Positions 35,770-48,227 of a DNA stretch of 64,000 bases are shown in pieces. Position 1 is the stretch's first letter. Every line of letters begins with the position of its first letter. This DNA comes from Hemibagrus wyckioides. Taxonomy: Eukaryota; Chordata; Actinopteri; Siluriformes; Bagridae. Location: the NCBI RefSeq assembly GCF_019097595.1, contig NC_080710.1:22321780-22385779 (forward strand), read 5' to 3'. The position numbers were made by a program, and so were the translations under genes. The notes below the pieces were generated by a model. The model saw nothing but the letters and a program-made list of their open reading frames with translations, made no database searches and was not told where the DNA came from.

Positions 35770-35783
35770 GGCTTCAATGGAAT
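35694..35783 (-). CDS. col6a4: col6a4 exon 2: start codon and signal peptide
   Basis: Acceptor CCATTAG precedes 35783. After 14 nt of 5' UTR the ATG is at 35769 in a good start context (GAAGCCATGG). It encodes MGKVKGLLPLFILTSWFLV followed by SSAQNT: a short basic start, a hydrophobic core and small residues at a likely cleavage site near SSA/Q. The exon ends ACA-G before GTATGA, leaving phase 1, which matches the phase-1 start of the first VWA exon (GG TGC AAA). The 4.2-kb intron that follows holds LINE, DNA-transposon and probable LTR-element debris. Confidence 0.85.
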
Positions 35784-35799
35784 CTAATGGATAAATACA

Positions 35800-36950
35800 G
35801 AATAATTAAAAATATATCCATAAGATTTGCACACTATGTCAAGACCCTGTGTTTACTGAAAGAGTGGGCCCTAAATTACTAAAAAGTTCAACAGCAAGTT
35901 CATGCTTATTTTTGATATGCTTTAAAGCACTGTATTTAAAAAATGAATCAAATGCTTACTCGGAGCCCCATAATGTTTTAAGTAAACTTTGTGTACCCAT
36001 GATCAAATAACATATTTTGTTTACTTCTCACACATCTTCTGTAGCAAAGCATTAAAAATAACATTTTCTGCAAATGTTAATGTGCTGTCTCATACCCAGA
36101 CATATTCAGGGAAAAGGTGTTTGAAAATTCAATAAATAACAAAAGAAGCTGACTATAAAAAGTGTGATATCAGCAAGGTGGTGTTACTTTTTTTATTTTA
36201 ATCTTTATCAAATATGAAGTAAATGTGTGTGAACATCTGCATAAAATGTTACTTAAAAAGAAAAGGATTACTACAGATGGTGTGCTTACTTCTTTTCACA
36301 TAAACACATATATTACACATACAATACAACTAAACATAACAATGACAATTTATCATCACTAATGTTTCTGCACATATCTCACCATGTCTGGCAGACATCA
36401 TGTAATAGACAGTAGTTCATCAGCTGAAACTAAATCCCAGCAAACCGCAGTGCTGCTGTACATCCCTTGAGATGCACTCACATGTCAAGATCATGTGATC
36501 TTCCTGGACCCTCAGATCTAATCAACTAATAGTTCTTACCTTGCATTGCCAATCTTACATGCCATTCATGTTTCTCCCCTACAACACGGCGCAAAGGGAC
36601 ACATCATCTTAAAAAAAAATCTTAAAAATCTTAAGAAGTACCTGAATTAATCCCCTGAATTGTGTGTTTTTTATTTATGTTGTACTAACCTTCTTTGTCA
36701 AGGTTTTAGGTAAACTATATTCTTAGTACATGACTGAATGAACTAGCACATGGGTAAATTTTAATAGAGACAACAACACTTCTATAGGTCACCAAGTATA
36801 AGGTTGTCTGCTAAATCCTGTGAATGTAAACACCTTGCTATGCCACTGCAATCTGGGATCCTTGCAGCAGCCCTTGACTGGCAGCTGAAGGTTGACCTTA
36901 AGAACCACCTGAGCTGTCCACTGAAGATCAGTCCCTCCCTGTCCTCACTA
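35800..36950. other. Intron 1 / upstream DNA without recognised features
   Basis: No coding exon seen. A minus-strand GCAAG/GTAAGAAC at 36538 looks like a splice donor but lacks other support. Confidence 0.4.
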
Positions 36951-36956
36951 ATCTCA

Positions 36957-37150
36957 CAGGTACATTGAAAACAAACAACGGTTTGGAAACAGTGTCAGAG
37001 AGGCAAGACTGAAGTGGTTTGGGCATGTGCAGAGAAGGTCCATGGATGTATTGTGTGAGGACATGCATGTGTTTAGTGTGACACAGGAAAAAGGTAGAGG
37101 ACAAAGTGAGATGGAGATAGATGATCTGCTTTGGTGGAAGAAGTTATAAT
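36957..37150 (+). mobile_element. Second RTE-like LINE 3' fragment
   Basis: Nearly the same sequence as 35155-35345 (AAGACTGAAGTGGTTTGGGC, then AGGACAAAGTGAGATGGAGA). In the reading, LKWFGHVQRRSMDVLCEDMH is the conserved C-terminal end of RTE-type ORF2. Confidence 0.65.
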
Positions 37151-38600
37151 GGATGTAAAATTAGCATTATCCAGAGCTTTTTCTGAATTTATACTGGCAT
37201 CAGAAAAATATTTATATTTATATTTAATTTAATAATCTCCACCCTCAGACATGACACATCATTCTGTCTACACTGATCAAGAAGCTTACTCTCCCAAAGG
37301 CTTTTGAGAGAAACACTCCAAGTATGATGACCTAGTGGAGCAATGCTGTTGTAAAAAAAACTGCAGACCAGTGTCTCAAAGGATCCTTTATCTGAAAGTA
37401 ATGATGTAATGAAGTAAGTAGGAACAGAGACATTACGGATGCAACATAAGCAGCAGATAAAACCTCCTAGTTGGCTGCAATAGGAGCAATTCATATGTGT
37501 TAGTAGGACATAAGCCAGGCCTTAATCAGCTCTAGTTGGGTCATCTGAGGAAGGGTGTGATGTGCAAAGAACAGAAACACCCAAATAATCCTGAGATGAC
37601 ATTAAGCTTCAGTTGCTCAAAGTTCTGATATGCATGGATATCTCATATATCATTGACATCTCCTCTGGTTTTCAGTTTTTAATTATGTGCTTAATGAAAA
37701 CAAATATGTAAATGCTGGTGATTTGTTGGCTAAGAGAAAAAAACGACGATGCAGGACCACTAATTGGTCATTTCATTTAGTAGCCAATGGCACTTAACTG
37801 ATTAGCGTTATGACATTAACATGTTTATAAAAAAGGTGCAACAATTCAAAATGGCAACATTCACCATTGCAGTCACAACAAAAATAAAGTATCAGGCAGA
37901 TTTTACTCAATCCTAAACCAGCATTTGATCAACTCAAAAACAATAGTGCAAGTATGGTCCCCCCCCCCAAGAACAAAATGTTCAGAAATGGAGCAACATT
38001 ATCATGCTTTCTTTAAAACGTACGTTCACTTTGATTAGAAGTGCTCAATTAAAGGAAAAGAAATCATTAATATGTGTCACAGACCTTTTTACTAAGTCAG
38101 AGGTAAGAGTAGTTCTCAGATGGCTTAACTGACATTTTTACCCCTGAACCCAGCCATATATGTTTTGTCATATTATGACAGGTGGTTGCTCTTTGCCTAA
38201 TAATGGCTGAGATTGAGAATAAGCAGCAGTGTATTGTGTTTTCTCTACCATGCTGCCAATACATATAAACACATAGGACCATTCACAGAGACAGCTTTTT
38301 TAAACAGGGGTTTCCTATACTTCAAGAATAATGTTATTGCCTACATAACAGAAAAAAAAACATTAAGTCAAAGTTATAATCTTTTTTTCTTTCCTAAACA
38401 CTTAACAGATGTTTAGAAAAAAAATAACAACAACATGGTTGGTTACATTACACTGACATCTTGCACAATGCTGTACACAGTAAATATGGCCCATTTTATA
38501 TATTATTTATAACGATATAATAGTAAAGTAGCACATCATATATATGCATACCTATAGGCAACATCCCTTTAACATGCCTTAGAAAATGTTTTTTTTTTTT
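37151..38600. other. Intron 1 DNA without recognised features
   Basis: Nothing supported beyond homopolymer runs (C9 near 37961, T/A runs near 38590-38610). Confidence 0.4.
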
Positions 38601-38632
38601 TAAAAAAAAACATGTTATTGAAAGCTGCTCAC

Positions 38633-38830
38633 CAAATGTTCACTGCAGGTATCACTGAAGCATACTGTGCTTTATCCAAATGCCGTTTACAGTTAATTAA
38701 ATGTTTTCTAAAAGGTACGAAATATATTGCAGACAAGTAGAGTGATGTGAATCAAGCAAGCAGAAAGAGAAGGGGTTCAACACTATAAGGGGGAGCGCTT
38801 AGACCACGCCTCTCACTCCTCACACTCTCG
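38633..38830 (-). promoter_or_regulatory. col6a4: Probable col6a4 promoter and non-coding exon 1
   Basis: On the minus strand a GGCGTGG (GC/KLF-type) box at 38810-38804 is followed by a TATA-like CCTTATAG (38790-38783), then a transcribed-looking stretch ending in the donor CATTTG/GTGAGCAGC (last exon base 38633). It lies 2.85 kb upstream of the exon-2 acceptor at 35783. The block is paralogous to the one at 6003-6200, with identical spacing, which is the main reason to believe it. The transcription start is not determined. Confidence 0.5.
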
Positions 38831-39404
38831 CAATACTGTTTTAGATTATGCCGGGTGGGTGTTACTGTCATTCCTCCTACCAGGGAAAACCGTTGTTCCA
38901 ATTTCATTAGAGGATATAATGAGCAAATACAAAAAGTATCTGCAAACTGCATGACTTTACACTGTCATGCAACTTGATGGAGTGAAGTGTAGCTCCATGA
39001 TCAGTGCTCTAAAGTATTCTGTTGCATCTGTAGTAGCTGTAGTTAATCATGCATGTCTGGTGAAATAAAATAAAAAAAATGAAACGATGTAGATTAAAAG
39101 ACTGGGTTTTTTATTTTAGAATTACGTCACGCCTCCTGAGGGTAAAAAGAGCCTCGTTGCCGCCCCTTTTATTTCCATTTTCATTTCTTGTTTATGCTGG
39201 ATTATGGTGATGTGGTATATATGCGTACATCTTCTCAGTGTTTACATGCAAACTGTAAAGCCCTGACTCATTGTGCTGTATGCTCGTGTTGGATGGTCTG
39301 CCTTGTCCATCCGTAGACTATAACAATCCTCATTTGTAAACCTGTCCGGGGTATGCATCATTCATATCTTCAGACATGCATCTGTAGAAAACATGTGGTT
39401 AGTG

Positions 39405-39655
39405 TTGTTGTTGGTGTTCTTTCGGCTGTTCCCTTTTTGGGGTCACTACAGCGGATCATTTGGTCCGCATGCTCCGATTTGGCACAGGTTTTAAGCCGGA
39501 TGCCCTTCCTGATGCAACGCTCTCATTTAATCCGGTCATGGAACCGGCACTGAGATTTAACTCCTCAGTGGCTGGATTAGCTCCCTGCCCGGGTTTCGAA
39601 CCGGGTGCCGCGGCAATGAGAGCGCGTGATCCTGCCACCAAAAACTGCTGTCTGG
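39405..39655 (-). mobile_element. tRNA-derived SINE, (AAC)n-tailed family, copy 1
   Basis: Reading the minus strand: GGTGGCAGGATCACGCGCTC, then a B-box inside ACCCGGTTCGAAACCCGGGC, then AAGGGCATCCGGCTTAAAAC, ending in a CAACAACAAC tail at the left edge. The same family is at 43197-43410 in the opposite orientation. Confidence 0.75.
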
Positions 39656-39719
39656 ACTAATGTGCCAAATGAGCAGAAACTTTGTATTCGTTCTCCCATT
39701 GAAAAAAAAATGATATGCT

Positions 39720-41580
39720 AATTTATATATATATATATATTATAATCAGATTTGAGTGTCTGGACATAAAAGTCTTTTTGTTGTGTAATTTCAATATAAA
39801 ACAATAACAATAATTTTCAATATAAAACAATAACACAAAAACGTACACCTAAAAAGCAACAAGCTAATTTATTTATAATTTATATAGCCCGCCCAACCAT
39901 TATTTTATTTTATTTTATTTTATTTTACAATAACAGTTTGGGAGATTAGATGTTATTGAAGACGTCTCGAAACTGTTTAATTTACCATGTTTTGCATTGA
40001 TTATTCTTTCTTTCTGCTTTCTGCAGGTCTATTTTGAGAACGTATATTACTTTAAATGGTTTGCTGACAGAAGCATCTGGCTGTAGATATTTTACCTGAT
40101 GCAGTTATTTACAGAAATTGATCCTCTTTCCATTATATTGTAATTGGATTTAATTTGTATGATGTTTGCGTGATTGTTTGTATGTATGGCTAGTGAATGA
40201 ATGGCTACTGAGTCTGAGTAGATTTTCACTTGTCCTTTTAATAGCTTTTTTAAGTAGTGTTGAGTTTTTAATGAGACAGATTTATGACTTTAATTAGATT
40301 TATGACTGAAATTAACATGAACAACTTTAGTTTAGTTTAAACAACTACTACATTGTTAATAAACTGTGCATGTTGTATGTATGATTTGTTATTAGATTAG
40401 ATATCTGTCTTCTAAACACATTCTGCTGCATTAAATAACACACTGGATAACATTTTCCAAACCAAAGCCAAATGAATGCTTGACTTAGAGTTTTCACAAT
40501 TCCTCGGAAATTAAATCATTTTTAAAGTCTAATATGGAAATGATAAGTCATTTAAGAAATCATTATGTACTACTCATAAACCAAGTAAACAAATACATTT
40601 TCAAAAATCCACAAATTTCATGTGTGTTTTTAGCGCGATCCTGTTTGGTCTAATATGGCAGAAAGGCCAATGTGGTGTACGGTTGACGATGACGTGTTTT
40701 TTTCAATGCATCTTGGAAATAGTAGTTTATTTTTCTCTATGGGATTAACCCTGCTACTGTTTGTTAAACCTGCATGACCTGTACTTTAGCTTTTTATCAA
40801 CTCTAAAGAAGCGAATCTAAGATCCTGTCTGAATACTAACAGGTGTATTGTTTAAATGAAGGTATATCTCGCACACAGTCTATTATTATCTTGCGTCTTG
40901 TTGTCTTATATGTAACCTTTTTTCATATGTAGGTAGAATGACTATAATACAGTGGCCAAGAAGTACAAAAAGCTCTCTGCTCTCTACATCATACGCTACC
41001 CGTTCCTAAATGGCTTCCAAAACGACTATTGCTTGCAAGATCTTACTTAATATACTCGGCAATTAACTGATGAGTTAAGAAAAAGTGTGTTTCAGCAACA
41101 AAATCAACAAATATTTCCTGACCCATAGAGGATCAGAGTGGCACAACGGTGTGACTAAGGAAACGTGAGCCACACCCTCTTCAGCACATTAGGTTTATTT
41201 ATCCAACCTGTACAGAATATTTTTCAACATATTGTGGTGTAAAAATCAATTAGGACTAAATAATGTGATTTAATTAAATATAAGTATAGTTACAAGAGAT
41301 GTGTAGTGAGTTTGTAATAGAGATTTGTTTTGTAGTGAACTGAGTACCTCTTAATCAGTCATTGTTCCTTGGGATATTCACTAAATTTTGGCAATCCCCC
41401 GGCAGGCGTTAACAGTGCAATACCAGTAAATTGCTTTGTGTAGTGTAGATCCTCAGTTCTTACAGACATTAAATGAAGTGAAATGCAGGTATGTCTCAAC
41501 TTTGCAGTGTAATAGTGCTGCAAAATAGGCACACTTTTCAGTGGGGATACTGAATGTGTCCAGGTGTTAGGATGGTGTAG
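39720..41580. other. Intergenic stretch
   Basis: AT-rich, with a (TTTTA)n run at 39902-39926 and a short (TA)n near 39724. No coding or RNA feature recognised. Confidence 0.4.
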
Positions 41581-41592
41581 AAAAATCTTGAT

Positions 41593-41787
41593 CAGTGGTG
41601 TCCAATCTTATCCACAAAGGGCTGGTGTGGGTGCAGGTTTTCATTCTAACCAAGCAGAAGCCACACCGAAGCCTACTGAAAGCTAAGATTAGTTGATTAA
41701 ACAGGTGGAATCAGGTGTGCTCCTGATTGATTGGAATGAAAACCTGTACCCACACCGGCTCTTTGTGGAGAAGATCGGACATTCCTG
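41593..41787. mobile_element. hAT-type MITE with 8-bp target duplication
   Basis: A 195-bp palindromic element: CAGTGGTGTCCAATCTTATC at the left pairs with the complement of the right end (imperfect inverted repeat of about 57 bp). It is flanked by perfect 8-bp direct repeats ATCTTGAT at 41585-41592 and 41788-41795. TIR and TSD length identify the hAT superfamily. No coding capacity. Confidence 0.88.
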
Positions 41788-41818
41788 ATCTTGATGATCA
41801 TGGTGTTTATCAGATCTA

Positions 41819-43057
41819 CACTATATTGCCAAAAGTATTCGCTCACCCATCCAAATAATCAGAATCAGGTGTTCCAATCACTTCCATGGCCACAGGTGTA
41901 TAAAATCAAGCACCTAGGCATGCAGACTGTTTTTACAAACATTTGTGAAAGAATGGGGCGCTCTCAGGAGCTCAGTGAATTCCAGCGTGGAACTGTGATA
42001 GGATGCCACCTGTGCAACAAATCCAGTCGTGAAATTTCCTCGCTCCTAAATATTCCACAGTCAACTGTCAGCTGTATTATAAGAACGTGGAAGTGTTTGG
42101 GAACGACAGCAACTCAGCCACGAAGTGGTAGGCCACGTAAACTGACGGAGCGGGGTCAGCGGATGCTGAGGCGCATAGTGCGAAGAGGTCGCCAACTTTC
42201 TGCAGAGTCAATCGCTACAGACCTCCAAACTTCATGTGGCCTTCAGATTAGCTCAAGAACAGTGCGCAGAGAGCTTCATGGAATGGGTTTCCATGGCCGA
42301 GCAGCTGCATCCAAGCCATACATCACCAAGTGCAATGCAAAGCGTGGGATGCAGTGGTGTAAAGCACGCCGCCACTGGACTCTAGAGCAGTGGAGATGCG
42401 TTCTCTGGAGTGACGAATCGCGTTTCTCCATCTGGCAATCTGATGGACGAGTATGGGTTTGGTGGTTGCCAGGAGAACGGTACTTGTCTGACTGCACTGT
42501 GCCAAGTGTAAAGTTTGGTGGAGGGGGGATTATGGTGTGGGGTTGTTTTTCAGGAGCTGGGCTTGGCCCCTTAGTTCCAGTGAAAGGAACTCTGAATGCT
42601 TCAGCATACCAAGACATTTTGGACAATTCCATGCTCCCAACTTTGTGGGAACAGTTTGGAGCTGGCCCCTTCCTCTTCCAACATGACTGTGCACCAGTGC
42701 ACAAAGCAAGGTCCATAAAGACATGGATGACAGAGTCTGGTGTGGATGAACTTGACTTGAGTCCTGACCTCAACCCGATAGAACACCTTTGGGATGAATT
42801 AGAGCGGAGACTGAGAGCCAGGCCTTCTCGTGCAACATCAGTGTGTGACCTCACAAATGCGCTTCTGGAAGAATGGTCAAAAATTCCCATAAACACACTC
42901 CTAAACCTTGTGGACAGCCTTCCCAGAAGAGTTGAAGCTGTTATAGCTGCAAAGGGTGGACCGACGTCATATTGAACCCTATGGATTAGGAATGGGATGT
43001 CACTTAAGTTCATATGTGAGTCAAGGCAGGTGAGCGAATACTTTTGGCAATATAGTG
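41819..43057 (+). mobile_element. Complete Tc1-like transposon
   Basis: A 1239-bp element with perfect 29-bp terminal inverted repeats (starting CACTATATTGCCAAAAGTAT) and TA target duplications at 41817-41818 and 43058-43059. It contains one uninterrupted transposase ORF on the plus strand. The matching ends and open frame mean it is much younger than the other Tc1 remnants in the window. It starts only 31 bp after the hAT MITE. Confidence 0.92.
41953..42975 (+). CDS. Tc1/mariner transposase, open reading frame intact
   Basis: A 340-residue cut-and-paste transposase that would bind the element ends and excise and insert it at TA sites. Start chosen at [13 protein letters not shown], the usual Tc1 start and length. 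The frame stays open upstream to an ATG at 41791, but that part lies across the terminal repeat and outside the element. Domains: N-terminal paired helix-turn-helix region (residues about 1-110) with a GRPRKL hook between the two parts, then the DDE domain: first Asp in LWSDESRF, second Asp in FQHDCAP, Glu in [12 protein letters not shown]. Only 31 residues separate the second Asp and the Glu by my count, against 34 in Tc1-type DD34E enzymes. The segment reads [10 protein letters not shown] where the family usually has about three more residues before SPDLNP. This suggests a 9-bp in-frame deletion that may disable catalysis. Confidence 0.92.
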   Translation: MGRSQELSEFQRGTVIGCHLCNKSSREISSLLNIPQSTVSCIIRTWKCLGTTATQPRSGRPRKLTERGQRMLRRIVRRGRQLSAESIATDLQTSCGLQISSRTVRRELHGMGFHGRAAASKPYITKCNAKRGMQWCKARRHWTLEQWRCVLWSDESRFSIWQSDGRVWVWWLPGERYLSDCTVPSVKFGGGGIMVWGCFSGAGLGPLVPVKGTLNASAYQDILDNSMLPTLWEQFGAGPFLFQHDCAPVHKARSIKTWMTESGVDELDLSPDLNPIEHLWDELERRLRARPSRATSVCDLTNALLEEWSKIPINTLLNLVDSLPRRVEAVIAAKGGPTSY

Positions 43058-43196
43058 TACCTTGCTGTTTTCTTCACTCTGCAGTGCATGGTAAGAAATT
43101 TAACCAAGAGAAAGACAAAGGCTGTTTTATTATAAGCCTCAAAATTCATATGTTAAGAAATATACAGAATATTTTCTTATATTTAATAAGTAATAA

Positions 43197-43410
43197 CTAG
43201 CCTCCTGGTGGTAGGATCCCATGGTCTTGTTGCCATGGGCCGGGTTTGATTTGGCAGGGAGCTGCCACTGAAGTGTTAACTCTCAGTGTCGATTCCAAGC
43301 ACGGATAAAGGACATCCGGCGTAAAACCCCTCAAAGTAAAACATGTGAACCAAATGTTCCGCTGTGGTGGCACAGAACAGGGAGCAGACAAGAGGACAAC
43401 AACAACCCTT
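43197..43410 (+). mobile_element. tRNA-derived SINE, (AAC)n-tailed family, copy 2
   Basis: CTCCTGGTGGTAGGATCCCA head, GGGCCGGGTTTGATTTGGCA B-box region, then GGACATCCGGCGTAAAACCC and an ACAACAACAA tail. It is the same family as 39405-39655, in opposite orientation. Confidence 0.72.
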
Positions 43411-46400
43411 TCCTAATAACTCTTAAAATCTTCTCTCTTTGATAGCAGAGGCTGTGGCATCTCACGCACGGTGTTCATGCCCTCATTTACACCATGACCC
43501 TGACTATAAACAGTAACTGAAAATGAATGAATGACATAGCACATTTTTGTTTTAAAATCTCATTATTATCATCCTATTTGCTTTTTATATGTACTGGGGC
43601 AGAGGTCCCACATTCTTTTGAGGCAATTTAGAGTTCAATTCAGCCTATCATAGTCTTCATGAACTGATTTTCTGTGGAAGAGTTGTTTTTCCCCATTTGG
43701 TATAAGCTATTGTTATATATAAATGTTTCTGACAACATTTACTCTTACCAGATGTTGTTTTAAATTCCTGATTAAAATGACCACAATCTAATTACACAAA
43801 TTTCAACATCCTGATTATATCTACATCAGCTCCATTAAAAACAATAATCTTGTGTTCAAGTACATTACGACCCTAAAATGCATTTTTCATTTGTCTGTAA
43901 ATCATATAAAGCTGCCTTACAGTAATTGATTGTTGAATATGCTGTACCATGTTTCACCAATTCCTTGATAATTTCTCTTGCTTAACTACATGAGTATACC
44001 ATATGCACATAATTAAAAAATAGGAAACTATTTCTGATTGGTTTAATGCTTAAAGCCACTTTCAGCATGGTAGCAATGACAAAGACCAAGGTTTTTACAA
44101 TGTCACAATATATTGCAAAGTGTATTTTGTACAGTATATTTTGAGCAACAGGTGACAAAAACATGGTCTGACTGCAGTAGAAATTTGAGTAAGTTTGAGT
44201 GCTGGGTATGTTTACTTTAAAAAGCTACACTGGTGTTTTATTGCGCTGTAATTGGACTTTCTACTGTCAGGCTGATTTTGATGTACTACATGCTAACAAG
44301 CATATTTCAAGCATATTTCTCAGCCCTAGTGATACTAGGCTTAACTTTCTGAAGGGAGTGGGATTTGTAAGCCTTCTCTACTGTAGGTCAGCCAAGAAGA
44401 ATAATTTGCTCAGTGTGGAAGAAACTTTTCATGCTGAAATGATAATGGTTATCAAAGCCAAATTATGCTTGGTTTCAGTCTGTAGAGAGGTCGGTAGTCT
44501 TTAACCAGCCTCTGTTAAACCGTTAAATCATTAAAACAACTGTTCATGAAAATATATTTTCACACACACACATTTTTGAAGGAATTATAATTGAAATTAT
44601 ATTAATTAATGCATAAACAATAATTGTCTTTTATGTTGGAAGGGTTTCATTCACTGTTAGTGATCAGTGACTCAGTGGCACTGAGACAATGGAACATTTT
44701 GGACTTCTGGAACATATCATAATGTCTTGTAAAACAATTTAAAGCCAATTTTACTCCCTCTTGTGCACAGTTCCAGAGAACCCATACACTCATAAGTCCA
44801 TAACCCATAAGACATAACATGACTCATTTTGTTCATTTTGCATCATATGTGTAACGATTCCCATACTCTTCACATTAATACACTTTGAAACCAAACTTAG
44901 AAATAGTGTTCTTAAGGAAACTCAGATACTGCTTTTCACCTTTTACTTTTTTAATGATTTAATAAAGAAAATAAACTCCCTAAAGCATATTTAGTGTGTT
45001 CCATCACTGTGTTAATCAGATGTGAACCAGACAAGTAAAGTTTATGCAAATCAGCCAAGGACACTGATTGCCTTAAAAGGATTAAAAATGTGTTGCTTTG
45101 AATACAGCTATCTATTATTTGGGTTAACTTCTCACTTTTTACACTTAAATCCACTGTTAGATTTAATAGTATGAATTAATAAATACTATTTATTCAAGTC
45201 AATATTTTGAGATGCTCTTTAATTTACAAAGTTATGAACTAGTCATTAATGGTACTCTTGTCACCATTCAAGAATCAAGTCATGTTAGTCAATGGATAAT
45301 AATCTGGATAATATAGGGCCTACAGTTGTGGTCTATTTTGTTGTCTACTTGTTAACTAGATTTTTGTTTAAACAAGTAAATTTAACACCCAGTGAAAAAA
45401 GGTTTTCAAACAATGTCATGTAAGTTGTCGTAATTTAATACAGATACATAAATATGACATTTAAACATATTTGAGATTTGATTACATATATCATTTAATC
45501 ATTTCCTCTCTTAGATTACAGTGTAATTAGGTGTGTGGAGGAAAATCAGCAGGTTTACATGGACTAATGTTACAAAGCTGATTTAATGCATTTCATAATG
45601 ATAATGTCACAATGTGACATCACAGTCTGTTACCAATGTACTTCAATTTTCCTGTTTCCTAGCGTCATGCAGTTCAGCTAAACATATGTGACATAAAACA
45701 TATGTGAACCTCTGGGATAATTAGAATGAGGTGATTGGAGTCAGGAGTTCATGTGTGAATTTAACCTGCCAAGTAACATCAGTGTACACATTTTCGTGTA
45801 GGTACAACATGTAAATATATATATAATCGATTTCATATGGCTTAGCTGGAACTAAAGCTGTTGGAGTAATTACCCTGGAAATGCTTTTTAAAGGCTTGAT
45901 TCAGGCTGGCTGGCTCCACAATTTATATTCTCAGAATCCCTAAGTTGGCAGTCAGTAACTGCTAGCAACTAAATATTTTGTTTTTTTGTTTTTTTCAGTG
46001 TTCCTGTTCAGGAAAAACACTGAGCAAGAGTATCTCTAAATAAAAAAAACCCACACACAATACTGCTCACAAAACAAAACAATATTCTTTCTGTTTTCAT
46101 ATAATCTGTTCATCTCAATAAACAATTAATGAATGGTATTAACTAAAGTTTCTTTAAAAAATTCTTTGTGTTAAGTTTATGAATATATCTCGCATTACTC
46201 TGCAATACACCACCATGGACCATAACACCATTCTAGACATGTGTCTAATCCACCATTATCTTTCAAGTGCAATTCAACCTTTCTGAGTGCAATAATGTGA
46301 ATAATCATTCTGTCTAATAATCTGTATACTACACTTGCATTTATAACTGTCTACATATATTTATTAATTTATTTGATACCGCTCCACAACCTTATGCTAA

Positions 46401-47460
46401 ACCATTTTCTGTCATTACTCTGATGCCATCTGTTGGCTTGCTCCAGATGAAATCTTGTTATATTTGTAAAGTGACATTAAAGGTATCTTATGTTATCAAG
46501 GTTGTGGCAAGTAGAGGCACAGTTGAGTGTTAACTATGATCAGAACAGGAGGTAGGTTGAATTGGCATGCAACTAGTGATTGTGTGTTATTAACCAGCAG
46601 CCTATATTGTTATTTTTGTTGTTTCTGTCAGTAGAGATGTGAACTCTGAAGCTCACCGACACACTCACACACACTCGAACTTGAGGTTGAACTTGCACAT
46701 GAGATAAGTAACAATCTGTTGGCCTTTTGCCGTGGGTTTATGGGAAGTATGCTGGAAATCGTTCACACTAAACACACAAAAAAACAAAAAATACGAAACA
46801 GAAACTCTGTTTAACTCTTTAACTCTGTTAAAATTTGCCTGTCTCTTTAGTCTTCGTTCACACACACACACACACACACACAGACTGGGTGCTACAGTTG
46901 TAAAATAAGTGATTACAGTACATCTGTACTGTATCTGTTTTGTGCACTTACTTTTTGACTTTCACAGGGCACATGTTCGACATCTACAGTTAAAAGTTAC
47001 TTTTTCTTCTAGCTCTCAGTACTGAAGCTTTAGGTCTGTTGTTCTTTGTGAATCTGTAAACAGAAACCAGATTTTATTGGTCAAAACCACATATGTGGCT
47101 TGTATTCTATATTCATCCTGGATGGTGATGCACCTGTGAGTTTGGAGGTACAACTTATTATTATTATTATTATTATTATTATTTTAAATAAAAAAATAAA
47201 ATAAATTTCAAAATAAAAGCATAAGAAAATAAAGAGTCCTCCAGTGGTGAGCTTATGTGGTTAATTCATTTTCAAGCAAAAAGCCAGACCGAATCTTATA
47301 ATACTGATGCAAAGTCAACAGAAACTGACTGGATTTTGGGTTGAAAGTTTAAAGTTGAAACAACACTTTATTGATCTATTGATCTTTTAGTGTTATATAT
47401 CTTGTTAACTTTCAGTGTTCATATGTCAAATAAGTACCATCTCACCCAACCCACACAATC
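43411..47460. other. Intergenic stretch
   Basis: AT-rich, no recognised gene. It contains a (CA)n near 46858-46881 and a (TTA)n run at about 47156-47183. Short ORFs lack domain patterns. Confidence 0.4.
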
Positions 47461-48189
47461 TCTCTCTCCTTTGCAGGGACAGATTCATGTGTTTGTTTTT
47501 GTTGTTGTTGTTTTTTTTTTATATGCCTCAGATCACCTTCAGGGTCCTCTGGAGATCATGGATATGTGGTAAATCCACTGGCTCTTATTAGTTATGGCTC
47601 ATAGCTGTTAGTTCATAGAGCTATTAACTCATAGTTCTACTGCAATATGGTAAATTTCTGTGATACTTTTGTAATGCATGATTGGCATGATTTGATTGTG
47701 ATTTATGTATACCTTTCTCTTCTCTCTAACTTTTAACTTTTTCTGCATATGTTCTCTTTAAATGTAGGTGTAGAAAGTCAGAAAATTGGCTTTCTTGAAC
47801 TTGAAAGAATTGCATTCTCCAGATGTCATGTCTGCTCTTAGAGTCACTCCAGCGCTTATGATACTCATCCAGGGTTGTGCAACATATAACAAATAACATG
47901 TTTCTGTGAAGGTTACTGTGTGACCTTCATTAATATTATGATTACTTCTTTTACTTGTTATGATTACTAGTTGTAGGATGATGGTCTACATCAACTTCAC
48001 TAGTGGCTCACATTTGTTGATATATGGGTCTAGTGTAGAACCCACAGTCAAATTTGTATGTGCCTCAGTGAGTGGGTGAGCTAACACTAACCCAAATCCC
48101 AGCCCATCAATAACACATATGGGGCTACATTTCGCGGCTTGTCTGACTTTCTGCTAGTCTATTATGTCCTTGCAGATCCATTCCTATAA

Positions 48190-48193
48190 GGAA

Positions 48194-48225
<32 letters not shown>
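48190..48225. repeat. (GT)n microsatellite
   Basis: Uninterrupted GT repeat of roughly 27 bp. Confidence 0.9.

Positions 48226-48227
<2 letters not shown>

Noticed and set aside
36538..36560. Splice-donor-like GCAAG/GTAAGAAC on the minus strand as an alternative col6a4 exon 1
   Set aside because: No promoter motifs or paralogous counterpart; the 38633 block is better supported.
41791..41952. Upstream extension of the transposase ORF to an earlier ATG
   Set aside because: This part runs across the terminal inverted repeat and flanking DNA; the family start MGRS at 41953 gives the normal length.
42276..43013. 245-codon ORF on the minus strand over the Tc1 transposase
   Set aside because: Antisense shadow of the transposase, with no domain of its own.
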